Assembly: GCF_000239815.1 (NCBI RefSeq)
Contig: NZ_CAFK01000237.1
Coordinates: forward strand, 1-32,016
Source: Bradyrhizobium sp. STM 3843
Lineage (GTDB): Bacteria > Pseudomonadota > Alphaproteobacteria > Rhizobiales > Xanthobacteraceae
Direction: 5' to 3'
Length of the DNA stretch: 32,016 nt
The first letter of the stretch is position 1; each line of letters begins with the position of its first letter. Positions 7,729-16,987 of this stretch are shown here, one piece after another. The notes below the pieces were generated by a model, which made no database searches, was not told the DNA's origin, and saw nothing but the letters and a program-made list of their open reading frames with translations. Position numbers and translations under genes: made by a program.

Positions 7729-8628
7729 CTACCGCGGCAGTTTGCGGATCAGCGCCGAGGCCAGCTTCATCGTGCTGGTTGCGAGCGGGGTCGGCCGCTT
7801 GTGCGCCGAGGTCACCAGGCAGAGCACGCTGGTCGGGGTCGGATCGGTGAGCTGCCGGATCGCCAGCTCGCCGGCGCGGCCTGAGGCCGCCACGCCGCTC
7901 GGCGTCAGCACCGCATGGCCATAGCCGGCGCAGACGAGATCGATGATCGAGGGCACGCTCGACACCTCCCAGGCGATGTCGAGCCTGACGCCGGCGAGCG
8001 CAGCCTGGGTCTCCAGCAGCCGGCGCATCGCATGCACCCGCTCCGGCACGATCAGGGGATAGCGCGACAGCTCGGCCATCGGCAGCGGCGCGGTGACGCG
8101 GCGCCGGCCCTTCGGCGCGTGGCTGACCAGCGCGAGCGCCTCCTGCAGCACCGGCGCGATCTCGATGCCCGGCTGCGCTTCCGGGTTGTAGACCATGCCG
8201 ACATCGATGCGCCCGCTCGTCACCCATTCGACCACGTGGGTCGACAGCCCCTCGACCACCGCGAGCCGCGCCGCCGGAAATTCCTTTCTGAAGCGGTCGA
8301 TCAGCGGCAGGGTCAGCTGCCGTGCGATGCTCGGCGGCAGGCCGATCGTGACACGCCCGACCGGCGCATCGCGGCTGGCACCGAGATCCTCGCGCGCATG
8401 CGACACCAGCTGCAGCACCGCGACGCTGTGGTCGAGCAGCCGCTTGCCGGCGTCCGTGAGCGCGACGCCGCGGCCGTTGCGCGCGAACAGCTGCTGCTTC
8501 AATTCCGATTCCAACGCGCGCACCTGGCGCGACAGCGCCGGCTGCGCCACCTCGAGCACGCTCGCCGCCTTGCTGAACGAGCCGAGCTCGGCGACCTGGA
8601 CGAAATATTCGAGCTGCTTGAGGTTCAT
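7729..8628 (-). CDS. LysR-family transcriptional regulator, probable regulator of the lig operon
   Basis: A 299-residue LysR-type regulator. The N-terminal winged helix-turn-helix is at about residues 1-60, with GSFSKAASVLEVAQPALSRQVRALE as the recognition segment. A periplasmic-binding-like effector domain follows (about 90-290). The effector pattern (GLPPSIARQLTLPLIDRFRKEFP) resembles the Nac/Cbl-like branch that also includes regulators of aromatic catabolism. It lies directly upstream of the lig operon in the same orientation, unlike the classic divergent arrangement, with 415 bases between them. By analogy with LigR, a ring-cleavage substrate or intermediate could be the inducer; this is inference. 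Confidence 0.88.
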   Translation of the reverse strand: MNLKQLEYFVQVAELGSFSKAASVLEVAQPALSRQVRALESELKQQLFARNGRGVALTDAGKRLLDHSVAVLQLVSHAREDLGASRDAPVGRVTIGLPPSIARQLTLPLIDRFRKEFPAARLAVVEGLSTHVVEWVTSGRIDVGMVYNPEAQPGIEIAPVLQEALALVSHAPKGRRRVTAPLPMAELSRYPLIVPERVHAMRRLLETQAALAGVRLDIAWEVSSVPSIIDLVCAGYGHAVLTPSGVAASGRAGELAIRQLTDPTPTSVLCLVTSAHKRPTPLATSTMKLASALIRKLPR

Positions 8629-8683
8629 GGGCGTGGGGCTCGCGGATGCGGTGCGTCCTCGGTCGCCGCTCTTATGCGAAGAT

Positions 8684-8763
8684 CGTCATGCGCGGGCTTG
8701 CCCCGCGCATTCATCCTCCTCCGAAACGCCTCGCGATGGATCGCCGGGTGCCCGGCGATGACG
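8684..8763. repeat. intergenic palindromic repeat, family B, copy 1
   Basis: An 80-base element with outer arms CGTCAT and ATGACG. It has an inner hairpin CGCCGGG-TG-CCCGGCG (8742-8757) and an imperfect one around GCGCGGG...CCCGCGC on the left. Layout and outer bases resemble the elements at 12039-12133 and 13072-13206. Confidence 0.55.
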
Positions 8764-8790
8764 AGCAACGAGTCACGCTGCACCTTGCTG

Positions 8791-8966
8791 TGCCCTCTGC
8801 CCTCGTTGCGACGGCATAGCCGTCGTCGGCAGTGGGAGAGGGCAGCACGGCCGTCTGCCACAAGCTCGGTCGGGTGAGGGGTCCCTCTCCTCGTCCTCAC
8901 ATGCGGAGGCAACGCCTCACCCGGCTGCGCTTCGCGCAGCCACGCTCCCCCACAGGGGGAGAGGGT
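8791..8966. repeat. intergenic repeat, family A, copy 2
   Basis: About 175 bases with the family A layout. The left stem is TGCCCTCT...AGAGGGCA (8791-8798 with 8837-8844), enclosing GACGGC-ATA-GCCGTC. The core GGGTGAGGGGT is followed by ATGCGGAGGCAACGCC, and the element ends in CTCCCC-CACAG-GGGGAG. The core is nearly the same as in the 7559-7713 copy, so the two are related in sequence as well as in shape. Confidence 0.65.
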
Positions 8967-9019
8967 CTGAACCCGCGGATCCCTCCTCGCGCAAATCACG
9001 GCGCCCTCGCTCAGCAAAT

Positions 9020-9475
9020 TCAATTCAGCACATTCAGCGACGCGTTCAGCACCGACGCAAAGGCCACCCAGAACGCATACGGTACGAACAACAGCGCCGT
9101 GATCCGGTCCTTGCGCCAGGACATCACGATGAAAGCGATGATCAGCGCGAACATCGTGACGATCACGGCGAACGCGCCCCACATCCAATGCTTGGTGAAG
9201 AAGATCGGCGACCACGCGAAATTCAACACCAGTTGCGCCCACCAAACCTGCATCACGAGGCCGCTGCCGATCCGCTCATAGGTCCGCCAGCCGGCGACCG
9301 CGATCAGGATGTAGAGCACGGTCCAGGCGATCGGGAAGAGCCAGTTGGGCGGCGTGAACGGCGGCTTGTGCAAGGAGCCATACCAGGCGCCCGGCAGGTT
9401 GCTGGCGCCGACGATCCATCCGCCTCCGACGACCAGGACCAGGAGGACGATGAGATACAGGGTGGATCGGTTCAT
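9020..9475 (-). CDS. tspO: TspO/MBR family tryptophan-rich sensory protein
   Basis: A 151-residue membrane protein with five hydrophobic segments and the tryptophan-rich TspO signature: LPGAWYGSLHKPPFTPPNWLF in the loop after helix 1, then AWTVLYILIAVAGWR and WWAQLVLNFAWSPIFF. Family members bind tetrapyrroles and cholesterol-like ligands; in Rhodobacter TspO affects tetrapyrrole export and photosynthesis gene expression. The length is normal (about 150-160). It is divergent from the MoxR-type gene and has no clear link to the neighbouring catabolic operons. Confidence 0.93.
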   Translation of the reverse strand: MNRSTLYLIVLLVLVVGGGWIVGASNLPGAWYGSLHKPPFTPPNWLFPIAWTVLYILIAVAGWRTYERIGSGLVMQVWWAQLVLNFAWSPIFFTKHWMWGAFAVIVTMFALIIAFIVMSWRKDRITALLFVPYAFWVAFASVLNASLNVLN

Positions 9476-9678
9476 ATTCCGCTCGGCGTGATTTCATTGG
9501 AGATCGCCACCCCGCGGGAAGAGCTGCGTTGCGGCGTGCGCCACTGGACATTCGAACCGGAGGCGCGTAGCCAGGACATAGCATAAAGCCAATCCTGTCA
9601 GGGCTTTACCTTTCGTAAATCAGACGGGCTGGAAACGCTTTCAAAGCAAGCCTCACGCCCGAGACCGGAGCTTGATCC

Positions 9679-10635
<957 letters not shown>

Positions 10636-10641
10636 GAGATC

Positions 10642-12006
10642 ATGCAGGAGAACCTGCATCGCTTCTTTCGGGCCGCGCGCGGCGTCGGCGTGCACGTCTC
10701 GCCCGCCGAGAGCATCGACGCGATGCGGGCGGTCGCGAGCGTCGGTTTCGCCGATCGCAACGTGCTGCGCGACAGCCTGCTGCTGACGCTGGCCAAGAGC
10801 GAAGACGAGAAGAAGGCGCTCGGCAGCTGCTTCGACCTGTTCTTTGCACAAGTCGAACCGACGCAGCCGGAGGGCGGAGGCGAAGCCGACGCGGGCGAGA
10901 GCCCGAATGCAGTCCCGCAGTCTCCCGCAGGCGCGGGCGACACCGCGAGCCAAAGCCTGGGCGCCCTCGCGCAGATGCTGCTCGCGCAGAATCGGACCGA
11001 GATCTCCGCAGCACTTGCCAACGCGTCCAGCGCCGCCGGTCTCTCCGACATCCGCTACTTCACCCAGCGCGGGCTGTTCGCAAGCCGCATGCTCGATCTG
11101 ATGGGCATACAGCGCCTGCGTGACGACCTGGACGCGCTGAACGAGAGCAACCCCGCGCTGGCCGAGCGACTGCAGGCGGCGACGGAAGATTTGCGCACCG
11201 CCGTGCGCGAGGCTGTGTCACAGGCGCTCGCGCTCTATGGGCGGGAGGAAACGGAAAACCTGCGCCACGAGATCCTGCGCAATGCGCCGCTGTCGCGGAT
11301 CGAGCCGCGCCAGGTCGCGCAGATGCGGGCGCTGATCCGGCAGATCGCGCGCCGCCTGCGCGAGCGCTACTCGAAACCGCGCAAGCGGCAGCGCCGCGGC
11401 CATCTCGACGTCCGCCGCACGCTTCGCCGCAATGCCGCCTGGGGCGGCGTGCCGTTCCTCACCGCCTGGAAGCGCCGCCATCGCGACCGGCCGAAGATCG
11501 TGGCGCTGTGTGACGTCTCCGGCTCGGTGGCGCGCGTGTCCGATTTCTTCCTGCTCCTGATCCACAGCCTGCATGAGGTCGTGGACGACGTGCGCTCCTT
11601 CGCTTTCTCCGGCCATCTGATCGAAGTCAGCGAGATCCTGGATAGCAAGCCTGCCGAAGAAGCGATGGCTGACATCATGGACAAGGTCGGCTTCGGCTCC
11701 TCCGATTACGGCAGCTCGCTTGTCGATTTCGAGAAAGAGTTCATGGCGTCGGTGACGCCGCAGACGACCGTGATCGTGCTGGGCGACGCCCGCAGCAACA
11801 ATCTCGATCCGCGGGCGGAGATCCTCAAGCGCATCGCCGAGCGCGCCAAGCGCGTGGTCTGGCTCAATCCGGAAGGACGGATGACCTGGGGCTGGGGCGA
11901 TTCAGAAATGCCGCGCTACCAGACCTTCTGCAACGTCGTGCGCCAATGCGCCACCGCCCAGCAGCTCGAGCGCGCGGTGAGCGACATCGTCGCGACGTAT
12001 CGGTAA
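10642..12006 (+). CDS. VWA domain protein, CoxE-like partner of the MoxR ATPase
   Basis: A 454-residue protein. The N-terminal half is helical with a low-complexity linker at about 75-105. A very basic stretch (about 235-282, rich in Arg and Lys) precedes the C-terminal von Willebrand A domain. The MIDAS motif is DVSGS (291-295), and a further metal-site segment is SSDYGSSLVDF. CoxE-family proteins bind a divalent metal through the MIDAS and work with the adjacent AAA+ ATPase as a chaperone. AGGAG is placed 3 bases before the ATG and follows the stop of the ATPase gene directly, so translation is probably coupled. The target complex is unknown. Confidence 0.88.
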   Translation: MQENLHRFFRAARGVGVHVSPAESIDAMRAVASVGFADRNVLRDSLLLTLAKSEDEKKALGSCFDLFFAQVEPTQPEGGGEADAGESPNAVPQSPAGAGDTASQSLGALAQMLLAQNRTEISAALANASSAAGLSDIRYFTQRGLFASRMLDLMGIQRLRDDLDALNESNPALAERLQAATEDLRTAVREAVSQALALYGREETENLRHEILRNAPLSRIEPRQVAQMRALIRQIARRLRERYSKPRKRQRRGHLDVRRTLRRNAAWGGVPFLTAWKRRHRDRPKIVALCDVSGSVARVSDFFLLLIHSLHEVVDDVRSFAFSGHLIEVSEILDSKPAEEAMADIMDKVGFGSSDYGSSLVDFEKEFMASVTPQTTVIVLGDARSNNLDPRAEILKRIAERAKRVVWLNPEGRMTWGWGDSEMPRYQTFCNVVRQCATAQQLERAVSDIVATYR

Positions 12007-12038
12007 ACAGGTTGCGTCAATCGACGCTCTCTCGACTC

Positions 12039-12133
12039 GTCATTCCGGGGCGCGCGCAGCGCGAGCCCGGAATCCATACTCCCGATCGTGGTTATGGATT
12101 CCGGGCTCAGCCCTGCGGGCTGCCCGGAATGAC
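12039..12133. repeat. intergenic palindromic repeat, family B, copy 2
   Basis: A 95-base element with perfect outer arms GTCATTCCGG and CCGGAATGAC, and perfect inner arms CGGAATCCATA (12068-12078) and TATGGATTCCG (12093-12103). It follows the VWA gene stop by 32 bases. The plus-strand transcript would fold into a long stem. The type is common in Bradyrhizobium intergenic DNA as I recall it. Confidence 0.75.
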
Positions 12134-12170
12134 ATGCCTATAAAGTGTGCCGCATAAACTTAGCTAACCC

Positions 12171-12446
12171 TCACCGTCCGCCGGTTGCCCGCTTCAGCAG
12201 CGCGGCGCGCTGCGGGTCCGTGAAGGCGACACCGGATTTCTTCTCGACAACCTTGATCGCCCACGACCGCATCGGATCATCATCCATCCTGGCCGGTTCG
12301 CGGAGAATGCCGACGCTCATCTCGAGCAGCTTCGAATCTGCCTGGTGATCGGGCACGACGCTGCCAAGCGACGGCACAGCGAGCGCGCCGATCAGTGCAC
12401 CAAGGCCCGCGGCCACCGCAGCAATCACCGCCGATTTCCAATCCAC
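12171..12446 (-). CDS. small membrane-anchored hypothetical protein (GTG start)
   Basis: A 91-residue protein of unknown function. The first 25 residues are one hydrophobic Ala/Gly-rich segment (SAVIAAVAAGLGALIGALAV) that would act as a membrane anchor or uncleaved signal. The remainder is a soluble charged domain, presumably on the periplasmic side, ending DPQRAALLKRATGGR. The GTG start at 12446 is preceded by GGGGGACGAGC. Composition looks like real coding sequence, and no competing frame is better. No partner or operon is visible; it stands alone between repeat elements. Confidence 0.6.
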   Translation of the reverse strand: MDWKSAVIAAVAAGLGALIGALAVPSLGSVVPDHQADSKLLEMSVGILREPARMDDDPMRSWAIKVVEKKSGVAFTDPQRAALLKRATGGR

Positions 12447-12659
12447 GCTCGTCCCCCATTTTCTTCACGCCCACACGCCGCCACCTTCGCGTGCCTTTCT
12501 GTCCCTCGCATGGCGATCTCTCGTCTTTCATCCGGCAACGATCGGGCGACTGCCGCGGCAGTGTGATCTCCTGTGTGACTGCCCGTCGCGTTAACGTGTC
12601 GCAGCACATCGCGCTTGCCGCGTCGGGCAAATCAGAACCATCATCTCGCGCATCCCGCC

Positions 12660-13010
12660 TCATCGAAGAGGGGCGTACGCGTCGTCACGATACGTGGAGT
12701 GCGGGATGCGATGGACGTGTGAGTGACAGCGGACGATTGGCACTCGGACGGACGGTGAAGTCGTGTAGTCCCGATACCCCGACGCTGGTATCAAGCTGGC
12801 GATGCTTCTTGCGAAGCGCGCCAGTGATGGTGGCCAAAAAGCCCGGCGCACCAGGGAGACCACGTATAAGCCGTAAACCGTCGCGCAGGGAAGGCCGGAG
12901 TGATCGGCCAAACCTGTGGTTCCTGCCCCGTGCATTTTCTCCCGCACGGGGGCCATGGGTGAGGTCTTCACCCGGCCTTCCCTGCGCCTTCTTTATTTTC
13001 GGAAGGTGAT
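12660..13010. repeat. dispersed intergenic repeat with multibranched fold (family C)
   Basis: The core at 12883-12987 is bounded by perfect 16-base inverted arms, GCGCAGGGAAGGCCGG and CCGGCCTTCCCTGCGC. Inside are three further hairpins: AACC-TGT-GGTT (12911-12921), GCCCCGTGC...GCACGGGGGC (12925-12953, one bulge) and GGGTGA...TCACCC (12957-12973). The plus-strand right arm is followed by CTTCTTTATTTTC. The minus-strand frame through it (LADHSGLPCATVYGLYVVS) is one I recall as an over-predicted ORF copied many times in Bradyrhizobium genomes, which suggests a dispersed repeat. That link is recall only; the fold is directly visible. Confidence 0.6.
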
Positions 13011-13071
13011 CAATGCGCACAGCTCGGACGCGAACGCGTTGCGAGGTCGAAACGACGTACACAATTTTCCG

Positions 13072-13206
13072 CTGTCGTCCCGGCCAAGCGAGCATAGCGA
13101 GCGTGAGCTGGGATCCATATCCACAGCCGACTGTCGTGATGCTCGGTCTCAACTACCTACGAAATAGTCCGCGGTATGGGTCCCCGCGTTCGCGGGGGGA
13201 CGACAG
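13072..13206. repeat. intergenic palindromic repeat, family B, copy 3
   Basis: A 135-base element with perfect outer arms CTGTCGTCCC and GGGACGACAG. Imperfect inner arms GGGATCCATA and TATGGGTCCC echo the GGAATCCATA / TATGGATTCC arms of the copy at 12039-12133. It ends about 25 bases before the RidA stop. Confidence 0.65.
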
Positions 13207-13230
13207 CGGAGTAGGACGCAAATGATGAAC

Positions 13231-13677
13231 CTACCTCGGCACGACCGCCGTCGCCTCGATTTCCAGCCGCGCCGCCTGCTCGACCAGACGCACCACCTGC
13301 ACCAGCGCCATCGCCGGATAATGGCTGCCGAAGATCTCGCGATAGATGGCCCCGAGCTGCTTCAGATTGGCGAGGTACTCGTCCATGTCGACGACGTACC
13401 AGGTCAGCCGCACAAGGTGTTCAGGCCCCGCCCCGCCCTCGGCCAGAATGGCCGCGATATTCGACAGCGTCTGCCGCGCCTGGTCCAGGAAGCCGTCCCG
13501 CAGCTGTTCGTGTTGATCCCAGCCGATCACGCCCCCGGTGACCACGATGCGCCCCTCGGCGGTCATGCCATTGGCATAGCCCTTCGGCATCGGCCAGCCG
13601 CTCGGCTGCAGCGCGCGCGGTCGCTCGGCCTGCTCCGATTTCACCATCGCGAGCGTGGGCGCGTTTGGCGTGCTCAC
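13231..13677 (-). CDS. RidA (YjgF/YER057c/UK114) family protein (GTG start)
   Basis: A 148-residue RidA-family protein. RidA enzymes hydrolyse reactive imines and enamines; relatives deaminate 2-aminomuconate-type intermediates. The conserved active-site Arg occurs in AARLEIEATAVV near the C-terminus, and the core pattern VVTGGVIG...DGFLDQARQTLSNIAAILAEGGA is typical. The GTG start at 13677 follows GGGGGAGAC by about 6 bases. It lies 51 bases downstream of the CoA ligase stop and is probably co-transcribed with it. An imine-releasing step in breakdown of an amino-aromatic acid would explain its presence, but that is inference. Confidence 0.9.
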   Translation of the reverse strand: MSTPNAPTLAMVKSEQAERPRALQPSGWPMPKGYANGMTAEGRIVVTGGVIGWDQHEQLRDGFLDQARQTLSNIAAILAEGGAGPEHLVRLTWYVVDMDEYLANLKQLGAIYREIFGSHYPAMALVQVVRLVEQAARLEIEATAVVPR

Positions 13678-13728
13678 AGACGTGTCTCCCCCGTCATCTC
13701 AAGCGGCCGCGCCGGACGCGGCCTGATC

Positions 13729-15420
13729 TTAGGCGTGCTCTTGGGCCTGCGCTTGCGCCATCTGCCGCAGCGCGAAGCGCTTCAACTTGCCGGTCTCGGT
13801 CTTCGGCAACTGCGCGACGAACTCGATCGCCCGCGGATATTTGTACGGCGCGATCTCGCGTTTGACATGGTCCTGCAACTGAACGACCAGCGTGTCATCA
13901 CCGATCGCACCCGGTGCCAGCACGATGTAAGCCTTGACGATCATGCCACGGGCCTCATCGGGCGCGCCGACCACGCCGCATTCGGCGACCGCCGGATGGC
14001 TCAGCAGCGCAGCTTCGACATCGGGCCCGGCGATATTGTACCCGGCCGACACGATCATGTCGTCGGAGCGCGACTGGTACCAGAAGTAGCCATCGTCATC
14101 CATGACGTAGGTGTCACCGGTGATGTTCCAGCCGTCGTGGACATACTTGCGCTGGCGCTCGTCAGCGAGATAGCGGCAGCCGGTCGGACCTCGCACCGCG
14201 AGCCGGCCCAACGTCCCCGGGGGCACATCCCGCCCCTCCTCGTCGACGATCTTGGCCTCGTAGCCTGGCACCGGCTTGCCGGTCGCGCCAGGACGGATCT
14301 CGTCCTCGGTCGCGCTGATGAAGATGTGCAGCATTTCCGTGGAACCGATGCCGTCCATCAGCTTCAGGCCGGTCGTTTTCTGCCAGGCGTCAAAGGTCGC
14401 CTTCGGCAGGGTCTCGCCGGCCGAGACGCATTTGCGCAACGAGGAGATATTGCGCGTTCCGAGCTTGCCGAGCATGGCGCGGTAGGCGGTCGGCGCGGTG
14501 AAGCACACCGTCGCCTGATAGCGCTCGATGGCGGCGAGCAGATCATCCGGGCTGGTCTTTTCCAGCACCACATAGGATGCGCCGATATGCATCGGGAACA
14601 GCACGCCGCCGAAGCCGAAGGTGAAGGCGAGCGGCGCGGAGCCGATGAAGCGGTCGTCCTGACGCGCGCGCAGCACGTTGCGCGCGTAGCCGTCGCAGAC
14701 CGCGAGCATGTCGCGGTGGAAATGCATGGTGCCTTTCGGGTCACCGGTCGTGCCCGAGGTGAAGGCGATGAGGCAGAGGTCGTCGGAGGCGGTGTCGACG
14801 GCGGCAAACTCTGCACTCTGATCGGCGATCAGCGCCTCCAGCCCATCCGGTTGCGCGGTTCCCCAATAGGCCACGCGCTGCAGCGCCGGCGCGATCTCTT
14901 TGGCCTTGTCCATTTCATCGGCCAGCTTGCCGTCGCACAGCGCCAGCGCGATCTGCGCTTTCTGGATCGGATAAGCCAGCTCCTTGGCCCGGAGCAGCGG
15001 CATGGTGGCGACCACGATGCCGCCGGCCTTGATGACCGCGAGATAAGTCGCAACCATCATCGGGTTGTTGGCGGAACGCAGCAGCACCCGGCCGCCGCTG
15101 ACGAGGCCAAATTTGTTCACCAGCGCATTAGCGATCCTGTTCACCAGCGCCTGCAGCTCACCATAGCTGTAGCTGACGTCCGGGCTGATGATGCAGGGTG
15201 CATCCCCGCGCCCCTCCTCCACCCAGCGGTCGAGGAAATGCGACACGCAGTTCAGTCGCGGCGGATATTGCAGCTCGGGACGCGTGAAGATGAAGTCCGG
15301 CCACAGCTCGCGCGCCGGCAGATGATCGCGCGCGAACGTATCGACATGGGCGGTTGTTGCCTTCGCACTCGTGCTTCCGGCAACGCTCTCTTGGACTTGA
15401 GCTTTGGCGGCACTGACCAT
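13729..15420 (-). CDS. benzoate-CoA ligase family AMP-forming ligase, probably 2-aminobenzoate or related aromatic acid
   Basis: A 563-residue acyl-CoA synthetase of the ANL superfamily that activates an aromatic acid with ATP and CoA. The P-loop TSGTTGDPKG is at about 221-230, followed by GIGSTEM, DGWNITGDTY, and the catalytic lysine near the C-terminus in KTETGK (Lys545). The overall pattern, including LRSANNPMMVATYLAVIKAGGIVVATMPLL, fits the benzoate/2-aminobenzoate-CoA ligase group; substrate choice is inferred. I start at the ATG at 15420 because GAGGAG lies 6 bases before it. The longer frame to 15468 would begin inside a perfect palindrome (15468-15487) that looks like an operator. Confidence 0.87.
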   Translation of the reverse strand: MVSAAKAQVQESVAGSTSAKATTAHVDTFARDHLPARELWPDFIFTRPELQYPPRLNCVSHFLDRWVEEGRGDAPCIISPDVSYSYGELQALVNRIANALVNKFGLVSGGRVLLRSANNPMMVATYLAVIKAGGIVVATMPLLRAKELAYPIQKAQIALALCDGKLADEMDKAKEIAPALQRVAYWGTAQPDGLEALIADQSAEFAAVDTASDDLCLIAFTSGTTGDPKGTMHFHRDMLAVCDGYARNVLRARQDDRFIGSAPLAFTFGFGGVLFPMHIGASYVVLEKTSPDDLLAAIERYQATVCFTAPTAYRAMLGKLGTRNISSLRKCVSAGETLPKATFDAWQKTTGLKLMDGIGSTEMLHIFISATEDEIRPGATGKPVPGYEAKIVDEEGRDVPPGTLGRLAVRGPTGCRYLADERQRKYVHDGWNITGDTYVMDDDGYFWYQSRSDDMIVSAGYNIAGPDVEAALLSHPAVAECGVVGAPDEARGMIVKAYIVLAPGAIGDDTLVVQLQDHVKREIAPYKYPRAIEFVAQLPKTETGKLKRFALRQMAQAQAQEHA

Positions 15421-15467
15421 CGCACGCTCCTCTCTAGCAAAGGACGCCCGGCACATTTCAATCCTCA

Positions 15468-15487
15468 ATATTTTATACCTAAAATAT
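15468..15487. promoter_or_regulatory. candidate MarR-type operator upstream of the CoA ligase
   Basis: A perfect inverted repeat ATATTTTA-TACC-TAAAATAT, strikingly AT-rich in a GC-rich region, 48-67 bases upstream of the ligase ATG. On the minus strand it contains TATAAA, which could be the -10 box, so a bound repressor would block RNA polymerase. A near-identical site lies upstream of the SDR gene at 21993-22012, and a MarR gene is 0.9 kb away. Confidence 0.7.
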
Positions 15488-15549
15488 CTGGACGCAAGAG
15501 CCGAAGATTGTGCAGTGCCCGCTCGTTCCTTGAGCTGTTGGTATCGGCG

Positions 15550-16383
15550 TCAGCAGCCGGCCAGCGCCTTCAGGCGCTGCACCATGGACGAGTTGGGGTC
15601 CGCGAGCGGTGCGATCGCCGTGAAATGATTGGCGTCCGGCACGGTGTCGAACCGGCTCGCGACGCCGGCTTCGCCCCAGCGCTCGACAATTGTGCGGCTC
15701 TGCCGCAGATATTCCGCGCTCTCCTTGGCACCGACCACGGCATCGAGGCTGCCGGTTGCCGGCGGCGTCCAGAACAGCGGGCTTGCTGCGCGTGCTGCGG
15801 ACGCATCGAGCTGCAGGGCCTTGTTGATGGAGGTGCCGACCAGCGGCGCAAGCTCATACAGGCCGGAGATGCCGTAGGCCGCGCGCACCAGATCCTTCGG
15901 CAGCGACGGATCGAGCGCCGGCCAATCGGTCGCCAGCATGCAGGCAGCGAGATGCCCGCCGGCGGAATGTCCGCTGACGACCAGCGGACGCCCGAGCCGC
16001 GCCAGTTCCTGCATCGCCGCGCGCATCTGTCGGATGACGGCGTCGATCGTCACCTGCGGGCACAGATCATAGGTCGGCACCGCAACATCGATGCCGTGCG
16101 CGTTCAGCCCCCGCGCGCAATGGCTGAAGGACGAACCGTCGAGCGCCTGCCAATAGCCGCCATGGATGAACACGACCACCGCGCCGCCACCACCAGCTTC
16201 AAACAGGTCGATCGTGTTGCGCGAGCCTGGGCCGTAAGCCAGCCGGCGCGGCGCGTGCCGCTCCCGGTAGCTGGCGGCGTCGCTCGCCCACCCTGCCATG
16301 ATCTGCGGATTCTCCGGCACCCGCGCCCGGTTGTTGTATTCGACCTCGTAATCGATGGCCTCTGCATCGCCCACGTCACGCAT
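15550..16383 (-). CDS. alpha/beta hydrolase, kynurenine-formamidase-like
   Basis: A 277-residue alpha/beta-hydrolase-fold enzyme. HGGYWQ forms the oxyanion-hole motif characteristic of kynurenine formamidases, SGHSAGGHL carries the nucleophilic serine, and ANHFTAI near the C-terminus carries the histidine. Kynurenine formamidase makes kynurenine from N-formylkynurenine on the route to anthranilate, which would fit a neighbouring 2-aminobenzoate-type ligase. No other kyn gene is in the window, so another ester or amide substrate is possible. The ATG overlaps the MarR stop by 8 bases, giving translational coupling. There is no signal peptide. Confidence 0.85.
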   Translation of the reverse strand: MRDVGDAEAIDYEVEYNNRARVPENPQIMAGWASDAASYRERHAPRRLAYGPGSRNTIDLFEAGGGGAVVVFIHGGYWQALDGSSFSHCARGLNAHGIDVAVPTYDLCPQVTIDAVIRQMRAAMQELARLGRPLVVSGHSAGGHLAACMLATDWPALDPSLPKDLVRAAYGISGLYELAPLVGTSINKALQLDASAARAASPLFWTPPATGSLDAVVGAKESAEYLRQSRTIVERWGEAGVASRFDTVPDANHFTAIAPLADPNSSMVQRLKALAGC

Positions 16384-16870
16384 CCCGTCGCTGCACCGCG
16401 TTCTGCGCCGAGCCCTTGGCTTTGGCGAGCAGCCGCATCAGTTCGCGCACGTCCCTCTCGGTCAGGTCGGCGAAAATATCGGCGATCCAGGTCTCATGCT
16501 CGCCCGCCATCTTGCGAAACTCGGCGCGGCCGAGCTTGGTCAGCCGGATCACCTGGACCCGACGATCGGTGTCCGAGGTGCGTCGGTCGAGGTGGCCCGA
16601 CTCGACCAGCCGCTCCACCAGCCCGGTCACATTGCCGTTCGATACCATCATGCGCTTCGACACATCCGACAGCGTCATGCCGTCCGGCGCCTTGTCGAGC
16701 TGCGCCATCAGGTCGAAGCGCGGCAGGGTCACGTCGAAACGCTCGCGCAGACGCGAGCGGATCTCACTCTCGATCAGATTGGTGCAGGTTAACAGCCGCA
16801 ACCACAGCCGCAGCTCTTCGGCGTGGTCCTCGGGCGTTTCGACCGCCTTGGTTTCGGCATCAAGGGTCAT
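16376..16870 (-). CDS. MarR-family transcriptional regulator
   Basis: A 164-residue MarR-type regulator. The winged helix-turn-helix spans roughly residues 55-125: LPRFDLMAQLDKAPDGMTLSDVSKRMMVSNGNVTGLVERLVESGHL, then the wing RRTSDTDRRVQVIRLT. Members next to CoA-ligase genes often sense an aromatic acid or its CoA thioester and act as repressors. I start at the ATG at 16870 (MTLDAETK); a longer frame to 16978 would add a charged N-terminus unlike the family. The gene is divergent from the Liv-type binding protein and overlaps the hydrolase start. It is the best candidate to bind the AT-rich palindromes at 15468 and 21993. Confidence 0.9.
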   Translation of the reverse strand: MTLDAETKAVETPEDHAEELRLWLRLLTCTNLIESEIRSRLRERFDVTLPRFDLMAQLDKAPDGMTLSDVSKRMMVSNGNVTGLVERLVESGHLDRRTSDTDRRVQVIRLTKLGRAEFRKMAGEHETWIADIFADLTERDVRELMRLLAKAKGSAQNAVQRRDA

Positions 16871-16987
16871 GGCAGCATCATCGGGGCGAGATCGGGAGTT
16901 GCGGGACGCAGAATCATTGTGGCCCCCGGCGCGTTCGCGGGGCAAGGGAAAACATAGCTTCGACATCGCGACCGGCACTCATCTGCA

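Larger units (their letters stand above)
8629..9019. other. intergenic region filled by repeat elements
   Basis: No credible gene lies between tspO and the LysR gene. The 391 bases hold one family B palindrome (8684-8763) and one family A element (8791-8966). Frames that run through this stretch are made of repeat sequence. The LysR promoter must lie in the first few dozen bases above 8628, but I see no clear -35/-10 pair. Confidence 0.6.
12447..13230. other. 784-base gene-free stretch, mostly repeats
   Basis: I see nothing specific in 12447-12659 beyond the upstream region of the small hypothetical gene. From 12660 the stretch holds a dispersed repeat (12660-13010) with a strongly folded core, then a family B palindrome (13072-13206). 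Frames on both strands here have compositions typical of translated repeat sequence and were not called. Confidence 0.6.

Noticed and set aside
8625..9245. 206-codon minus-strand frame between LysR and tspO
   Set aside because: It runs through two repeat elements and overlaps tspO in another frame.
12395..13009. Frames in the 12.4-13.15 kb gap (plus 12395-13009, minus 12660-12971 and 12685-13152)
   Set aside because: They cross the palindromic repeats, have low-complexity compositions, and resemble over-predicted repeat ORFs that I recall from related genomes. They are treated as repeat sequence.
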